From Arion vulgaris (taxonomy: Eukaryota; Mollusca; Gastropoda; Stylommatophora; Arionidae): a stretch of 64,000 nucleotides of DNA. This document shows positions 54,114 through 64,000 of this stretch, piece after piece. The notes under the pieces were generated by a model. It had not been told where the DNA came from, searched no databases, and worked only from the letters and a program-made list of their open reading frames with translations. The stretch is taken from contig CM036755.1 of NCBI GenBank assembly GCA_020796225.1, positions 64,300,049 through 64,364,048 of the forward strand. The letters run 5' to 3'. Made by a program: the position numbers and the translations under genes. The first letter of the stretch is position 1. Each line of letters starts with the position of its first letter.

Positions 54114-54409
54114 CTTTTCTACCCTCTCCTTTGTGATTAATTTTGTCACTTCATGTAAGCATCCAATCTGTGTATAGTATACTAGACATAGACACAAGTG
54201 AACGAACTTTAACCTTAAACTAACAGTTTTATTGGACCGTGGATCACCTAATCTTATCGTTGACGACATAAGGGGAAGTAGAGCTCAACATAGTTTGATG
54301 TTGATCGGATGTGTTCTCATGTGGACAGTGTATGTATTCGTTTGATACTATATTTCTCGATTTCTTGAATATCGGTTATATAGTATATGTTTTGGTAATC
54401 GATATAAGT

Positions 54410-54950
54410 AAGTTTGTTTAGCGTCGGATCATCATTTCTCCGTCGACCATTAGTCAAAGTGCTTCTCTTCTAATAATGTCTTTCAGTTATTTAGTCGTCA
54501 GATCATCATCCTGACGTCGAACAATATCAAGTCGTATTCTCGATGTCTTCAGTTTAGTGTCGTCGGATCATCATCATTACTGCACGTCGAACCAATTAGT
54601 CAAAAGTGTGCCGGTTCTTCCTCAATAATGTCTTTCAGTTTAGTTTAGTCGTCGGATCATCATTACTGCACGTCGAACCAATTAGTCAATAAGTGTGCCG
54701 GTATCTTCCTCAATAATGTCTTTCAGTTTAGTTTAGTCGTCAGATCATCATCACTGCACGTCGAACCAATTAGTCCATAAGTGCTCCGGTCTCTTCCTCA
54801 GTATGTCTCGTGGCAACTACGCGCCAGTTTAGTTAGTCTTCAGATCATCATGCGTCAACAATTGTCAATGCGTTATCTTCAGTATTCTCAGTTTAGTTAG
54901 CATCAGATCATTATCACTGCACGTCGAACCAATTTGTCCATAAGTGTTCC

Positions 54951-54987
<37 letters not shown>

Positions 54988-55085
54988 ATGTCTCTCAGAG
55001 TGTAGCGACTAACGACCTTGGTTCTTTCTTGGGTTACTGCTCTTCTTTGTCTACCAGTGTGTAAGTAAAGTAAAGGAACCTGTAT
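54410..55085 (-). mobile_element. LINE-R 3' end with tandemly repeated tail, minus strand
   Basis: At the right, the minus strand reads HTGRQRRAV and VSRYTLRDIL. To the left the reversed tail ('tcgtcggatcatcat', 'cgtcgaaccaattagtc', 'ataatgtctttcagttta') is repeated about six times with 60-120 bp spacing. A (CT)n tract of 54954-54983 sits inside the tail closest to the coding part. Confidence 0.88.
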
Positions 55086-55119
55086 TGTACCATGTGATAT
55101 ATAGGGTAATACGATGTTA

Positions 55120-55245
55120 ATAATAATAATAATAATTCCTCTCGTATTGTTATACGTTATTAAGGGCTTCAAGCAATTTTTCCATACCGCTCTATCCTGG
55201 GCAACTCGCTCAACCTCCTCCATGGAACTGAGACCGATATTTCTT
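55120..55245 (-). mobile_element. LINE-G 3' fragment
   Basis: (AAT)n, then 'ctctatcctgggcaactcgc' and 'tccatggaactgagaccgat', near identical to 45140-45240. The minus strand reads MEEVERVAQDRAVW. Confidence 0.8.
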
Positions 55246-55289
55246 TATACGGTATTAAATACGGTGCTAGGCCCGTATTTTTCATTGAC

Positions 55290-55450
55290 CGTCGGCACGC
55301 AATGTGTGATGTGGTCAACATCATGCCGGCCGTCTTTACTTCTTATAGTGTTTCCTGGTACCCAATTGAGGCTGGGTCGATCTGAGAGACGTTACGATTG
55401 GAAGAAATGTCCACGCCCTTGTGGAATTGAACCCGCACCACTAGCCTAAG
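55290..55450. repeat. R7-like head fragment
   Basis: 'gcaatgtgtgatgtggtcaa', 'catcatgccggccgtcttta' and 'cttcttatagtgtttcctgg' resemble the R7 start at 19200-19265. The right end 'gaattgaacccgcaccacta' looks like a reversed tRNA-like B box. Confidence 0.5.
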
Positions 55451-55514
55451 AAACGAGCTCACTAACAATGACGTTACTGTGTATCTCTGTAATCAATACA
55501 CTACGTCGTTTATG

Positions 55515-55900
55515 TGTTACATCATCATCATCAAGTAGCTTGTCCTACCGGGACTTGGCTCACATGACAGTAGTCCTGAAAAACTCTCGTTTCTGTGCAA
55601 GTTGGCCGGTGTCAACAGCAGTCATTCTCAGATCGTCAATGACATCTTGCACCCATCGTCTTCTAGGCCTCTCATTCTTCCAGGCACCATTCCCTCCAAA
55701 ATTATTTTTCCTAGGCACTCATGTCGTTTGATGTGTCCGAAATATTCAATTTTACTTGATTTTATGCTCTTTAATAGCCAACTCTCTTTAATATCAAGCT
55801 CTAACAGAACAGAAGTGTTTGTTCTTTTCTCTGTCTTTGATATTTGAAGTACTCTTCTGTAACACATGCATTCAAAGGCATTAATGATCTTCTCCGCCGA
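55515..55900 (-). mobile_element. LINE-E fragment: C-terminus, open for ~80 codons
   Basis: The minus strand reads CYRRVLQISKTEKRTNTSV, then KIEYFGHIKRHECLGK and EGMVPGRMRGLEDDG. The family 3' end is at 55520 ('catcaagtagcttgtcc'). Confidence 0.88.
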
Positions 55901-55904
55901 TTTG

Positions 55905-56010
55905 TGTTACATACATAGCAAAAATCACTTATATGATCACACATGGTCACACACATGGTTACTAACCGAAGTGCAATGATGATGGTCCTATCCAATCAAT
56001 CAATCACTTA
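55905..56010 (+). mobile_element. SINE-4 3' fragment
   Basis: 'acacatggttactaaccgaa', 'gtgcaatgatgatggtccta' and (TCAA)n. Confidence 0.7.
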
Positions 56011-56114
56011 TTCAACGATCACCTGTTTGATGATGAAACTGCAATATATTAACTTGCATACTATTGCAACCGAATTGTTATCAAAAATATGGAGTACAAA
56101 ATATCAGTGAAATA

Positions 56115-56350
56115 TTGAGTTGTCGTTACTGACTGTAATACCGCTTTTTATGGCCGTGTAGAACAGGAGGGAACAGTTACATGTGAAATGTAATGGCCGT
56201 ATGTCTAGTGTATTTGCTGCAAAACTGTTCAAGTTAAAATTTTTCGTTATGCCCCAACAGAAAAATAAACTCATTGACCTTACCGTGGATTGAACCGGAG
56301 TCTACCGAATGGGAGCCCGCGATCTAATCTATTCGGCCAGATTATCCACT
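56115..56350 (-). mobile_element. SINE-8 copy
   Basis: The right part has a reversed B box ('gtggattgaaccggagtcta') and A box. The body shares 'gtgaaatgtaatggc', 'gcaaaactgttca' and 'taccgaatgggagccc'-like blocks with 59262-59485. Confidence 0.7.
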
Positions 56351-56469
56351 ACAAATAAAAATATAAGCGGAATATTGAGTGATTTTTGAAATTGTGAATC
56401 GTTTCCTACAAGCTGTTACCTCGCATGTTATTTTGAATATTAATTACGTGTACGTCTTAAGGTAGTCGT

Positions 56470-56900
56470 TTGCTACTCTCTCGTCAGCCTGTTACGCCCT
56501 TGGCGTTTAGGACAGCAACAAACGCACACTATTCGTATCTATTCATGACCTTCCTCTGTATTGTGTTCCAGCTATGATTCATTTCTTTCATTTCTTGCTA
56601 TATCGTTCTCCTCCAGGTTGTCTTGGGTCTTCCACGTTTTCGGTTACCCTCTGGAGTCCATCTCAGTGCAGTTTGCGTGTCAGAGTCAGTCTCCATGCGC
56701 ATCACATGCCCGATCCATGTTCAAGGGTCGTCTTCGGATGATGATGCTCATATTCTCTTGTTGACATCGTGCGAGCATTTCATGCAGTTCTTGGTTAGAG
56801 ATAGTAGTCGTTTGCTAGAACCAATGATATTTCTTTCAAATGACTTTACATTTTGTCTATATAGATCAATGTGTTCCTTAGCGAGAGAGAAATCAAAACG
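56470..56900 (-). mobile_element. LINE fragment: reverse-transcriptase C-terminus
   Basis: The minus strand reads NRKRGRPKTTWR (about 56610-56645), preceded by MRMETDSDTQ. It is related to LINE-B but belongs to a different subfamily. Broken by frameshifts. Confidence 0.83.
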
Positions 56901-57040
56901 TATAAATTAATGCGTAATTTTGCTAATTGGCTAATTAAAATAGCCGCCGCCTGATAAAAATCACAGGATTACTTTAAACTCATATAACATCCTTATCTTT
57001 TAACGTACAAAGTGAACATTTCTGCATACAAGTCCACAAA

Positions 57041-57210
57041 TTCTTCTTCTTCTTCGGACGCTCCACGTCGACCACTTGTTAACCACTCTTTGTGATTTGT
57101 ATGTGATCTGAGCCTAAAGGCGATTGTACGTTGTGCCAGTTATGCGTCTACAAGTAGGCCAAAACATCCGATTTCTGCAACGCTTTTTATTTGATGGGGT
57201 AGCTTTCCAA
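57041..57210 (-). mobile_element. SINE-2 copy, 5'-truncated
   Basis: Starts 'ttcttcttcttcttcggacg' and stops at 'ttgatggggtagctttcc', where a LINE-B fragment begins. Confidence 0.82.
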
Positions 57211-57214
57211 CAAG

Positions 57215-57525
57215 ATTACGAACGAGGAACTTAGAGAAAGAACAAAGCAGATACCAGTGGAGAAAAAGCTCAGGAAGAGACGCTGGCGATGGATAGGACA
57301 CACATTGAGAAAACCTACTGAAAGCATTGCAAGACAGGCACTATTTTGGAACACGCAGGGAAAAGAGTAGGGAAGACCTAGACAGACCTGGAGAAGAGAG
57401 CTGGAGGCTGATATTAAAAGGATAGGTAAAACATGAAAAGAATTGGAAGGGATGGAAAGAGAGAGGAAGAGCTGGAAGAAGTTTGTTGAAGACCTGTGCT
57501 CCGTTAGGAGTTGAAAGATGATGAA
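57215..57525 (+). mobile_element. LINE-B fragment: reverse-transcriptase C-terminus
   Basis: The plus strand reads [35 protein letters not shown], then [14 protein letters not shown], a stop, GRPRQTWRRELEADIKR. Two in-frame stops. It is the longest collinear LINE-B piece. Confidence 0.9.
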
Positions 57526-57539
57526 GAGAAGAGCTTCAC

Positions 57540-57860
57540 AAGGCCCCTCCTCGCGTCTCTGTCTCAGATGTTTGATATCATCTCAGATGCTGACGCTCTT
57601 CCGTGCCATAACGTCAGACTCTCGATTTTACCAGTTGTCACAATGTGTACTAAATCTCCCTTTCTCATCATATGTCCGAAAAATGATGATTGTTTCTTTC
57701 TTATACTGACGATAAGTTTTTTTTTTGTGTCTTGATCTCATTCACCACCTCCACATTAGTTATTTTAGCAGTCCATGGGATTCTAATCATTCTTCTGTAA
57801 AACCACATCTCTATAGCTTTTGCGATTTTTCGATCTGTTTGTTCATTGTTCATGACTCGT
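57540..57860 (-). mobile_element. LINE-D fragment
   Basis: The minus strand has AIEMWFYRRMIRIPW (about 57765-57812) and 'FFGHMMRKGDL' (about 57655-57690). It lies tail to tail with the LINE-B fragment before it. Confidence 0.83.
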
Positions 57861-57874
57861 GGAATACACAATCA

Positions 57875-58090
57875 GTTGTAACTAGACAAGCACTTGAGAG
57901 GAACCCGTAAGGTAATGAAAAATGAGGCATCCTTATCAAAGCTAGAGACGGGATTCACTTCTTGAGGAACTGAATGATGCTAGACTAACCTGGAAAACCA
58001 AAAGAAAGCGGTCAGAGACCGAGAAAAGATCTGGACAATAGCTGAGACCATATGCTCATAAGAAGCGGCAAGAAATACGATGAAGAATAT
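57875..58090 (+). mobile_element. LINE-B 3' fragment
   Basis: TRQALERNP, then 'cttcttgaggaactgaatga' and 'aaccaaaagaaagcggtcag' follow the order of the LINE-B tail. Confidence 0.75.
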
Positions 58091-58164
58091 GTACAATTAA
58101 AGAAAGTATTTTAATCTGTCATATACAAAATATGAATAAGCTCATTGATCAGATATATACCTCT

Positions 58165-58320
58165 TAAACCGGAGAAGACAGGCCTGTATGGCGGAGAACA
58201 CTGGTAAAAAGGAAAGCCAGCATTTACGCAAAAATCAGTCAAAGGTGCCAAAGCAACGCCCTGACGATACCTGAATTCACGGCTGGTGGACGCAAGAAAA
58301 AAACCAAGATGTAAACTGGA
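58165..58320 (+). repeat. Dispersed repeat R-J fragment
   Basis: 'cgcaaaaatcagtcaaaggt' and 'gatacctgaattcacgg' match 46305-46375. Confidence 0.45.
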
Positions 58321-58421
58321 ACATATACTTCAATGCGAACTATACTTGAACATTGTTTCTGGTTATTGACCTCTAGCATGTAATTGCTATGAAAAAAACC
58401 GTATCACCTTTTCTCTAAACT

Positions 58422-58619
58422 CAGTGGTTCTCAATCTTTGTAATGCTCCGACCCTTTAATACAGTTTCTCATGTTGTCGTAACCCCCAACCATAAAATTA
58501 TGTAATAATATTTATTTCTAAATTATGATAAGTATATGTTTTCCGATGGTCTTAGACGACCCCTGTGAAATGGTCGTTCTACCCCCAAAGGATTGAGATC
58601 CACAGTTTGTGAACCACTG
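58422..58619. mobile_element. SPIN-like hAT MITE, 198 bp, second copy
   Basis: It starts 'cagtggttctcaatctttgt' and ends 'gtttgtgaaccactg'. Inner blocks 'accctttaatacagtttctc', 'ccgatggtcttagacgaccc' and 'tgtgaaatggtcgttc' are the reverse order of the copy at 26360. The flanks tctaaact and tcttcact (6 of 8 equal) may be an aged TSD. From 58625 to 58930 I see nothing. Confidence 0.86.
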
Positions 58620-58930
58620 TCTTCACTGAATTCTAAGACATCTACAGGTTAGAATGTAGCAGGCTTTTTTTTATTCTTGTGTGTTTGCGTTGAGTTTGGT
58701 GTTTGTATTAAGCAGGTCTCCATCACCTTTCTGTTCAAATAGTTATTTGCTTACGGTTCATTCAGACATGGGAAAGCAAAGGTAATACGTGTAGGGAGGA
58801 GGGGGAGTATGTTGAATGCAGTTCAGCAAGGATATACATATACTTGAAAAATCTACGTCTTGATTAAATATTGTTCGTCGGGGAAATATAACAATGCTTG
58901 TAAAAAGGACTATCAATGGGCAAGTACAAA

Positions 58931-59200
58931 TGAAAATGAAAGTCGTGGCATATCCTAAAGGACGTAGCCGTCAACCACAGTAACTAGACATAGACACTAG
59001 AAAGTCGTTGATTTTCTAGGCACCACTTATACGTTCAGTAGTAGTTTGCCATTGCTTTCTGAACGGTGAGGTCTGTTTTTACCTTTTTGTAAAAATCCCA
59101 CGGAAACGAATTTGCTTCCAAACTTGCCCACCGTGGGGTTTGAACCAGGTACGCTTGGGTTCGTGATCGAGCTCACTACCGCTTGAGCTACAGACGCTCA
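58931..59200 (-). mobile_element. SINE-5 full-length copy
   Basis: The tail 'gtggcatatcctaaaggacg' at the left, and the head with reversed B box 'gggtttgaaccaggt' and A box 'ctcactaccgcttgagctac' at the right. A ~20-bp insertion is present near 58985. Confidence 0.92.
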
Positions 59201-59261
59201 CAAAGTAGAAATAGCAAAGTAGAATAGTCTTTTATGGGGTGATTTTTTAAAAAAAATGTCT

Positions 59262-59485
59262 TTACTGCCCGTGTTACCGCTTCTTAGGGCGGTGTAGGAC
59301 AGAGGTGACATGAGTCTGGGAAATGTAATGCTCGCAAAGTTAGTGCACTTACCGCGAAACTGTTCACGGAAGGATTTGTCTTTATGCTCATGACAGAAAA
59401 AACTAATTGACTGTGCCGGGGATCGAACTAGGTTATTCCGAATGGGATCCCTCGCTTTAATCTATTCGGTCAGATGCTCCCTTGT
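59262..59485 (-). mobile_element. SINE-8 copy
   Basis: 'ctgcccgtgttaccgcttct', 'tgggaaatgtaatgctcgca', 'gcgaaactgttcacgg' and the reversed head 'gggatcgaactaggttattc'. The second copy is at 56115. A further tRNA-like fragment may lie at 59600-59690. Confidence 0.7.
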
Positions 59486-59719
59486 ATTATAGTAGCTGCA
59501 AAGATACCATGTTGTTCATTAGGAAATGTGGTCCGTAAATTCCTAGAACACAAATACCACAAATTATGTGGTTATCGTCGACTTGAGAGCTGTTTTCGGT
59601 TTGGGAAAATTCAAATCCAGCTGGAGATGGAACCGAAACCACACATTTAACACACTAGTGCACTAACCACTGGGAGATTACGAATACTATGCTCAACAAA
59701 CTAAAATAACGCAGCAAGT

Positions 59720-59815
59720 ATATCATCATCAAATAGCTTGTCCTGAGCAGAACTTTGCCACCTCTCTCTCAAAGTGCCTCTGCAGCCGTCATGCCCAAAC
59801 CATCATTAAGTATGC
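59720..59815 (-). mobile_element. LINE-E 3'-end fragment
   Basis: 'catcatcaaatagcttgtcc', 'gcagaactttgccacc' and 'cctctgcagccgtcatg' are the reverse of 45935-46040. Confidence 0.75.
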
Positions 59816-59859
59816 CGATCCTTAAAATAAGGATGTATTTATGGTAGATAACATGTTTT

Positions 59860-60344
59860 TCTTTCTTTCTCGAATCCTGTATGCCTCACAGCGTCAGGTC
59901 AGGAAACGATTTCTAAAACGGACCCTAGTATGCGCTTCGTAGATAGTCTCTTTCATCGCCTCTGTTATCTCTGAGGTCCATCTTTTGCGTGGCCGGCCTT
60001 TTGCTTTGTACCCATTGTATCGGAGCAGCGTTGCTCTTTGGGGTGCACTGTCTAATGGTAATCTGCTTACGTGGCCGAACCATTTAATTTGTTGTTTCTT
60101 GATGAAGTCTAGTACTGATGTTGTACCACTTTTTCCTGATGTCTTCATTTCTCAACCGGTCTCTTCTTGTTACACCCAGCATTCTGCGTAGACACTTCAT
60201 CTCTGTTGTGACTAGTTTTCTTCTATCGTTTGTTGTCAGCGTCCAGGTTTGGCACTGGTAACATAATGTGGGAAGAAAGATTGTGTTGACCATTGCTCTT
60301 TTTGTGTTCATGGTAACGTGTTTGCATCTTAAAATTGGCCATGT
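59860..60344 (-). mobile_element. LINE-C fragment: reverse-transcriptase C-terminus, best copy
   Basis: The minus strand reads TEMKCLRRMLGVTRRDRLRN, FIKKQQIKWFGHVSRL, and GRPRKRWTSEITEAMKETIY, with a frameshift between the first and second blocks. Upstream, PTLCYQCQTWTLTTND is the 'YGCETW' block. It reaches the 3' end at about 59868. Confidence 0.9.
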
Positions 60345-60592
60345 TTTTAAAGATTTTAAAGCCGAAGGATTCACTTCATTGCACCGGGTTTTACCCCATA
60401 TGGCTCGGTCCTCTCCACAGAAATGCACGCCACCTACCGAGAGTATTGCACAAAGCATGAACTCCGTAGCTCCGGCAAGAATCCTAGGGTCTCTGGAAAA
60501 ACTGCACTCGTAAACAGAAGGCCGCGGTCCGGATTCGAACCCACGACATCGACTCGCAAGGCAAATGGCTTAACCACTCAGCCACAGAATGT
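60345..60592 (-). mobile_element. SINE-7 copy
   Basis: It has 'gccgaaggattcacttcatt', 'caccgggttttaccccatat', 'gcacgccacctaccgagagt', a reversed B box 'gattcgaacccacgac' and the head to 'cagccacagaatg'. It abuts LINE-C. Confidence 0.88.
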
Positions 60593-60654
60593 GCTACTTG
60601 TTAATAAACACATTAAACTGCTTTGGAAAACTTATTGATAAAATGATTCATAGT

Positions 60655-61455
60655 AGATAGGATCTTTCGCGATCCCTTAGATAGGTCTCTCTCTCGCGAT
60701 CCCTTAGACAGGTCTCTCTCTCCGATCCCTTAGATAGGTCTCTCTCTCGCGATCCCTTAGATAGGCTATCTCGCGATCCCTTAGATAGGTATCTTCTCGC
60801 GATCCCTTAGATAGGTCTCTCTCTCGCGATCCCTTAGATATGGTCTTCTCTCCCGCAATCCCTTAGATAGGGTTCTCTTTTGCGCGATACCTTAGATAGG
60901 GTCTCTCTCGCGACCCTTAGATAGGGTCTCTCTCGCGCGATCCCTTAGATAGGGTCTCTCTTTCTCTCGCGATCCCTTAGATAGGGTCTCTCTCTCTCTG
61001 CAATCCCATAGATAGGGTCTCTCTCGCGCGATCCCATAGATAGGGTCTCTCTCTTTCGCGATCCCTTAGATAGGGTCTCTCGCGATCCCTTAGATAAGTA
61101 TCTCTCTCTCCGCAATCCCTTAGATAGGATCTCGCGTCTCTCTTCTCTCGCAATCCCTTAGATAGGGTCTCTTCTCTCGCGATCCCTTAGATAGGGATCT
61201 CTATCTCGCAATCCTGATGCCTTATTGATCTAGATAGGATCTCTTCGATCTAGATAGGTCTCGCGATCCTTAGATAGGTATCTCTCTCAATCCAGATAGT
61301 ATCTCTCTCGATCCCTTGTCTCTCTCTCCGCAATCCCTTAGATAGGGTCTCTTCTCTCGCGATCCCTTAGATAGGGTCTCTCTCTCAATCCAATAGTCTC
61401 ATCAGGGATCCTTAGATAGGGTCTTTTCTCTCTGCGATCCCTTAGATAGGTCTAA
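60655..61455. repeat. ~28-bp tandem array (about 28 copies)
   Basis: The unit is 'gatcccttagatagggtctc' plus a variable 'tctctcgc' run. Length variation comes mostly from the CT part and from small deletions throughout. Confidence 0.93.
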
Positions 61456-61456
61456 T

Positions 61457-61502
61457 AGCGAAGGATTGACTTCATTACACCGGGTTTGACCATATGGTTC
61501 CG
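61457..61502 (-). mobile_element. SINE-7 tail fragment
   Basis: 'gcgaaggattgacttcatta' and 'caccgggtttgaccatatgg'. It marks the right edge of the array. Confidence 0.65.
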
Positions 61503-61544
61503 TCCATGTCAAGATAAATGGTACTAAATGACATTACGTATAGG

Positions 61545-61660
61545 AATGTTTTTGCTTCTGTTGTATCCTTTGCTTGATTAAGTCCTTTTGGTCGAAACAT
61601 CGCTATATATTGTTTTTGTACTTTGTAAAAGTACATCCTTTGTTTTACGCGTTTCACAAA
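61545..61660 (+). repeat. Dispersed repeat shared with 590-715
   Basis: 'cttctgttgtatcctttgct', 'ccttttggtcgaaacatcgc' and 'attgtttttgtac' parallel the segment near the left end of the window. Confidence 0.5.
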
Positions 61661-61666
61661 TCTGCT

Positions 61667-61932
61667 TGCCGTCTGGTGCGGGACCTCAAGAGAAGCAAAG
61701 AATAGTACCACTGCGACTTACAAGGCATGTCAAACGTAAGAGGCGTCTGATGTAGGACCTAGGAAGCTACTCTAGTAAATAAAAGCATCGCAGAAATCGG
61801 ATGTGCTGGCCTACTTGTAGGTGTATAACTGGCACAATGTACACAATTGCTTTTAGACTCAGATTACATACAAATCACATAGAGTGGTTAATAAGTGGTC
61901 GATATGGCGCTGAAGAAGAAGAAGAAGAAGAA
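61667..61932 (+). mobile_element. SINE-2 copy
   Basis: Starts 'gccgtctggtgcgggacctc' and ends in a long (GAA)n. Full length. From 61935 to 62385 I see nothing apart from a short (CTT)n at 62225-62238. Confidence 0.88.
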
Positions 61933-62386
61933 TTTACTAATAGCAGCAGCAATGTAATGTTTAGATATTCCACTACACCTGTTGTTACCTGTCTATTCAA
62001 AGTTGAAACCTGATGATACTATGTTTGCTGTTATAGTAAGTAATGACGTGAAATATATATAACGTTTCGAAAGAAGGACTCAAATAGTACAGTTTATTAA
62101 CAAAGATCATTATAAGTTTCACAAATGAGAGAGAAATAGGAATTGTCCGAATGTCTAGTAGGTAAGTGATAACACTAATCTCATGACTAATTTATTGTAT
62201 AGTTACTTTGTTCATCTGTTTGTCTTCTTCTTCTTCTTGACTTGAGAAGTTTTATTAAAGGTTTATATCTTTAAGTGGATTACCATTCTCATGTTCCATT
62301 TCATGTTCCTTTTTTTAAAATTAAATTTCCGTAGTTTCATATGAGTCATTTCAAAAAATGATTCATTCTTTCATAGGATGCTCTTC

Positions 62387-62590
62387 TAATGGATTAAGTC
62401 TTACGAATGGATTAAGTCTTACGAATGGATTAAGTCTTACCGAATGGATTAAGTCTTACCGAATGGATTAAGTCTCACGAATGGATTAAGTCTTCGAATG
62501 GATTAAGTCTTACCGAATGGATTAAGTCTTACCGAATGGATTAAGTCTTACCGAATGGATTAAGTCTTACCGAATGGATTAAGTTCATCG
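62387..62590. repeat. 18-19-bp tandem array (about 11 copies)
   Basis: The unit is 'gaatggattaagtcttac' with an optional extra c. It is highly uniform. Confidence 0.96.
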
Positions 62591-62737
62591 GTTATAGCTT
62601 CTTCTGCGAGACCTGTGTTGAATCCACGCTAGATCAAGGATTTGTTTCTGTTAGTGGTAGAAAGAAATCCTAATCTGAACAACTTCGACGCTGCACTAGC
62701 CATGGACTATTAAATTCCAGTTCTTGTCCCACCTTAA

Positions 62738-63402
62738 CTACACCGCTCTAAAATATATTTCATCTTTCATAACGCTTGCGATATTGAGTAATGTCTTAAC
62801 TACACCGCTCTAAAGCGATACTCATGCAGTAATGACTTCACTACACCGCTCTAAAATCTAACTATGCAGTAATGACTTAACTACACCGCTAAAATCTATA
62901 CTCATGCGTAATGACTTAACTACACCGCTCTAAAATCTATACTCATGCAGTAATGACTTAACTACACCGCTCTAAAATCTATACTTCATGCAGTAATGAC
63001 TTAATACACTCGCTTATATATACTTCTGCGTTGACTTCTCACCTCTAAAATCTTCTTGCGTTGTTAATACACCGCCTAAAATCTATACTTCTGCAGTAAT
63101 GACTTAACTACACCGCTGTAAAATCTATACTTCATGCAGTAATGACTTACTACACCGCTCTAAAAATCTATACTTCATGCAGTAATGACTTAACTACACC
63201 GCTCTAAAAATCTATACTTCATGCAGTAATGACTTCACTACACCGCTCTAAAATCTATACTCATGCAGTAATGACTTAACTACACCGCTCTAAAAATCTA
63301 TACTTCATGCAGTAATGACTTAACTACACCGCTCTAAAAATCTATACTCATCAGTAATGACTTACTACACCGCTCTAAAAGCGATACTTCATGCAGTAAT
63401 GA
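62738..63402. repeat. 42-44-bp tandem array (about 16 copies)
   Basis: The unit is 'taatgacttaactacaccgc', 'tctaaaatctatactcatgc' and 'ag', with a variant 'aaaaatctatacttcatgc'. A badly deleted patch is at 63000-63075. Confidence 0.95.
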
Positions 63403-63499
63403 CAGGATTCATTCTTTCAACTTTCGAACTTCCTCATCTCTCTATATCTCTTTCGCTTCTTTCATCTTTCATAATTTCTTGGGTGTTTTTTTTAAAGCA

Positions 63500-63725
63500 A
63501 AAGAAAAAGAGACGATAGCGATTTATTGCGTTAGGATGAGAACAGAAAGAAAGATGCATGAGACAGGCGATGCAGTGGACACAACAAGGATATGAGAAAA
63601 AATGGAAACCTAGAGGCACACAGAGAAGAACTTTTGAAGCAGAGTTCAAAGACATGCATACGACTAGATCTGAGGTAGAAAGAAAGACACGAACAAACTG
63701 AGCAAACTGAACAACACATTTTTGG
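63500..63725 (+). mobile_element. LINE-B-like C-terminal remnant, heavily decayed
   Basis: One plus frame reads ERCMRQAMQWTQQGYEKK and then RGTQRRTFEAEFKDMHTTRS. This aligns with the RQAL.W..QG...RG...TWRR..E.E.K motif of LINE-B, with several stops. Conserved spacing, but few key residues remain. Confidence 0.7.
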
Positions 63726-63759
63726 GTGATGCTTTATATGATTGCACAGGAAATGTTAA

Positions 63760-64000
63760 AAAGAAATTATGATACGAATTGTCAAAGCAACATCAGCTTT
63801 TAAAAGTCTAAATAAAATATGGAACTGCAAGTTATATAGTTTTAAAACTAAATTAAGAATTTTCAATTCAAATGTTGTATCAATCCTAACATATGCCAGC
63901 GAGAATTGGAAAATGACTAAAGATATAGAAAGCAAGTTGAATGCATTTGAAAATAGATGTCTGCGAAAAATAATGAATATAAAATGGGACGAATTCAGGA
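63760..64000 (+). mobile_element. LINE reverse-transcriptase C-terminal part, open to the window end
   Basis: The frame is open from 63760 (first ATG 63769) to base 64000 with no stop. It reads MIRIVKATSAFKSLNKIW, then KTKLRIFNSNVVSILTYASE, and KLNAFENRCLRKIMNIKW. These are the conserved 'KA..AF..L.KIW', 'KL.IFNS.V.S.L.Y..E' and 'F..RCLR.I' blocks after the polymerase core. The element continues beyond the window, so it may be better preserved than the others. The decayed LINE-B-like piece immediately upstream is probably a different insertion. Confidence 0.87.

Overview
The window looks like non-genic DNA from a repeat-rich animal genome. It is AT-rich, with no operons and no compact genes. 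It is packed with 3' fragments of non-LTR retrotransposons (LINEs), tRNA-like SINEs that carry target-site duplications (TSDs), small hAT elements and tandem arrays. A lophotrochozoan, possibly a freshwater snail, is my best guess. The grounds are the look of the LINE C-termini and two copies that resemble the SPIN hAT family, which is reported from a pond snail, a blood-feeding bug and tetrapods. The species is not determined.

Tandem arrays fill roughly a fifth of the window: a 66-bp array (6391-10610), a ~17-bp GC-rich array (10690-10985), a 62-bp array with an inverted segment (11175-12300), and arrays of 50 bp (14003-14402), 24 bp (16743-17022), 27 bp (18172-18690), 78 bp (20217-21190), 21-24 bp (25550-26010), 53 bp (39230-40195), 28 bp seeded by a U2 snRNA 5' end (42013-42472), 58 bp (47812-50600), ~28 bp (60655-61455), 19 bp (62387-62590) and 42 bp (62738-63402).

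Dispersed repeats fill most of the rest. I use local names. SINE-1 to SINE-10 are short families; eight SINE-1 copies all have flanking direct repeats. LINE-A to LINE-H are groups of reverse-transcriptase C-terminal remnants on both strands, nearly all 5'-truncated and broken by stops. A LINE with an RNase H domain (LINE-R) appears at 24320, 50985, 51430, 53085 and 54410. Nested insertions give a relative order of events, for example SINE-3 in SINE-2 (13123), SINE-2 in SINE-5 (46655), SINE-7 in SINE-5 (29552), SINE-7 in LINE-D (22446) and SINE-5 in the 53-bp array (39427).

The only candidate host coding sequence is at 40740-40879 and 44069-44280, two possible internal exons with consensus splice signals. 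Their phases do not join directly and I do not recognise the protein, so this part may be an intron-rich segment of an unidentified gene. No rRNA gene, functional tRNA gene, CRISPR or prokaryotic feature was seen.
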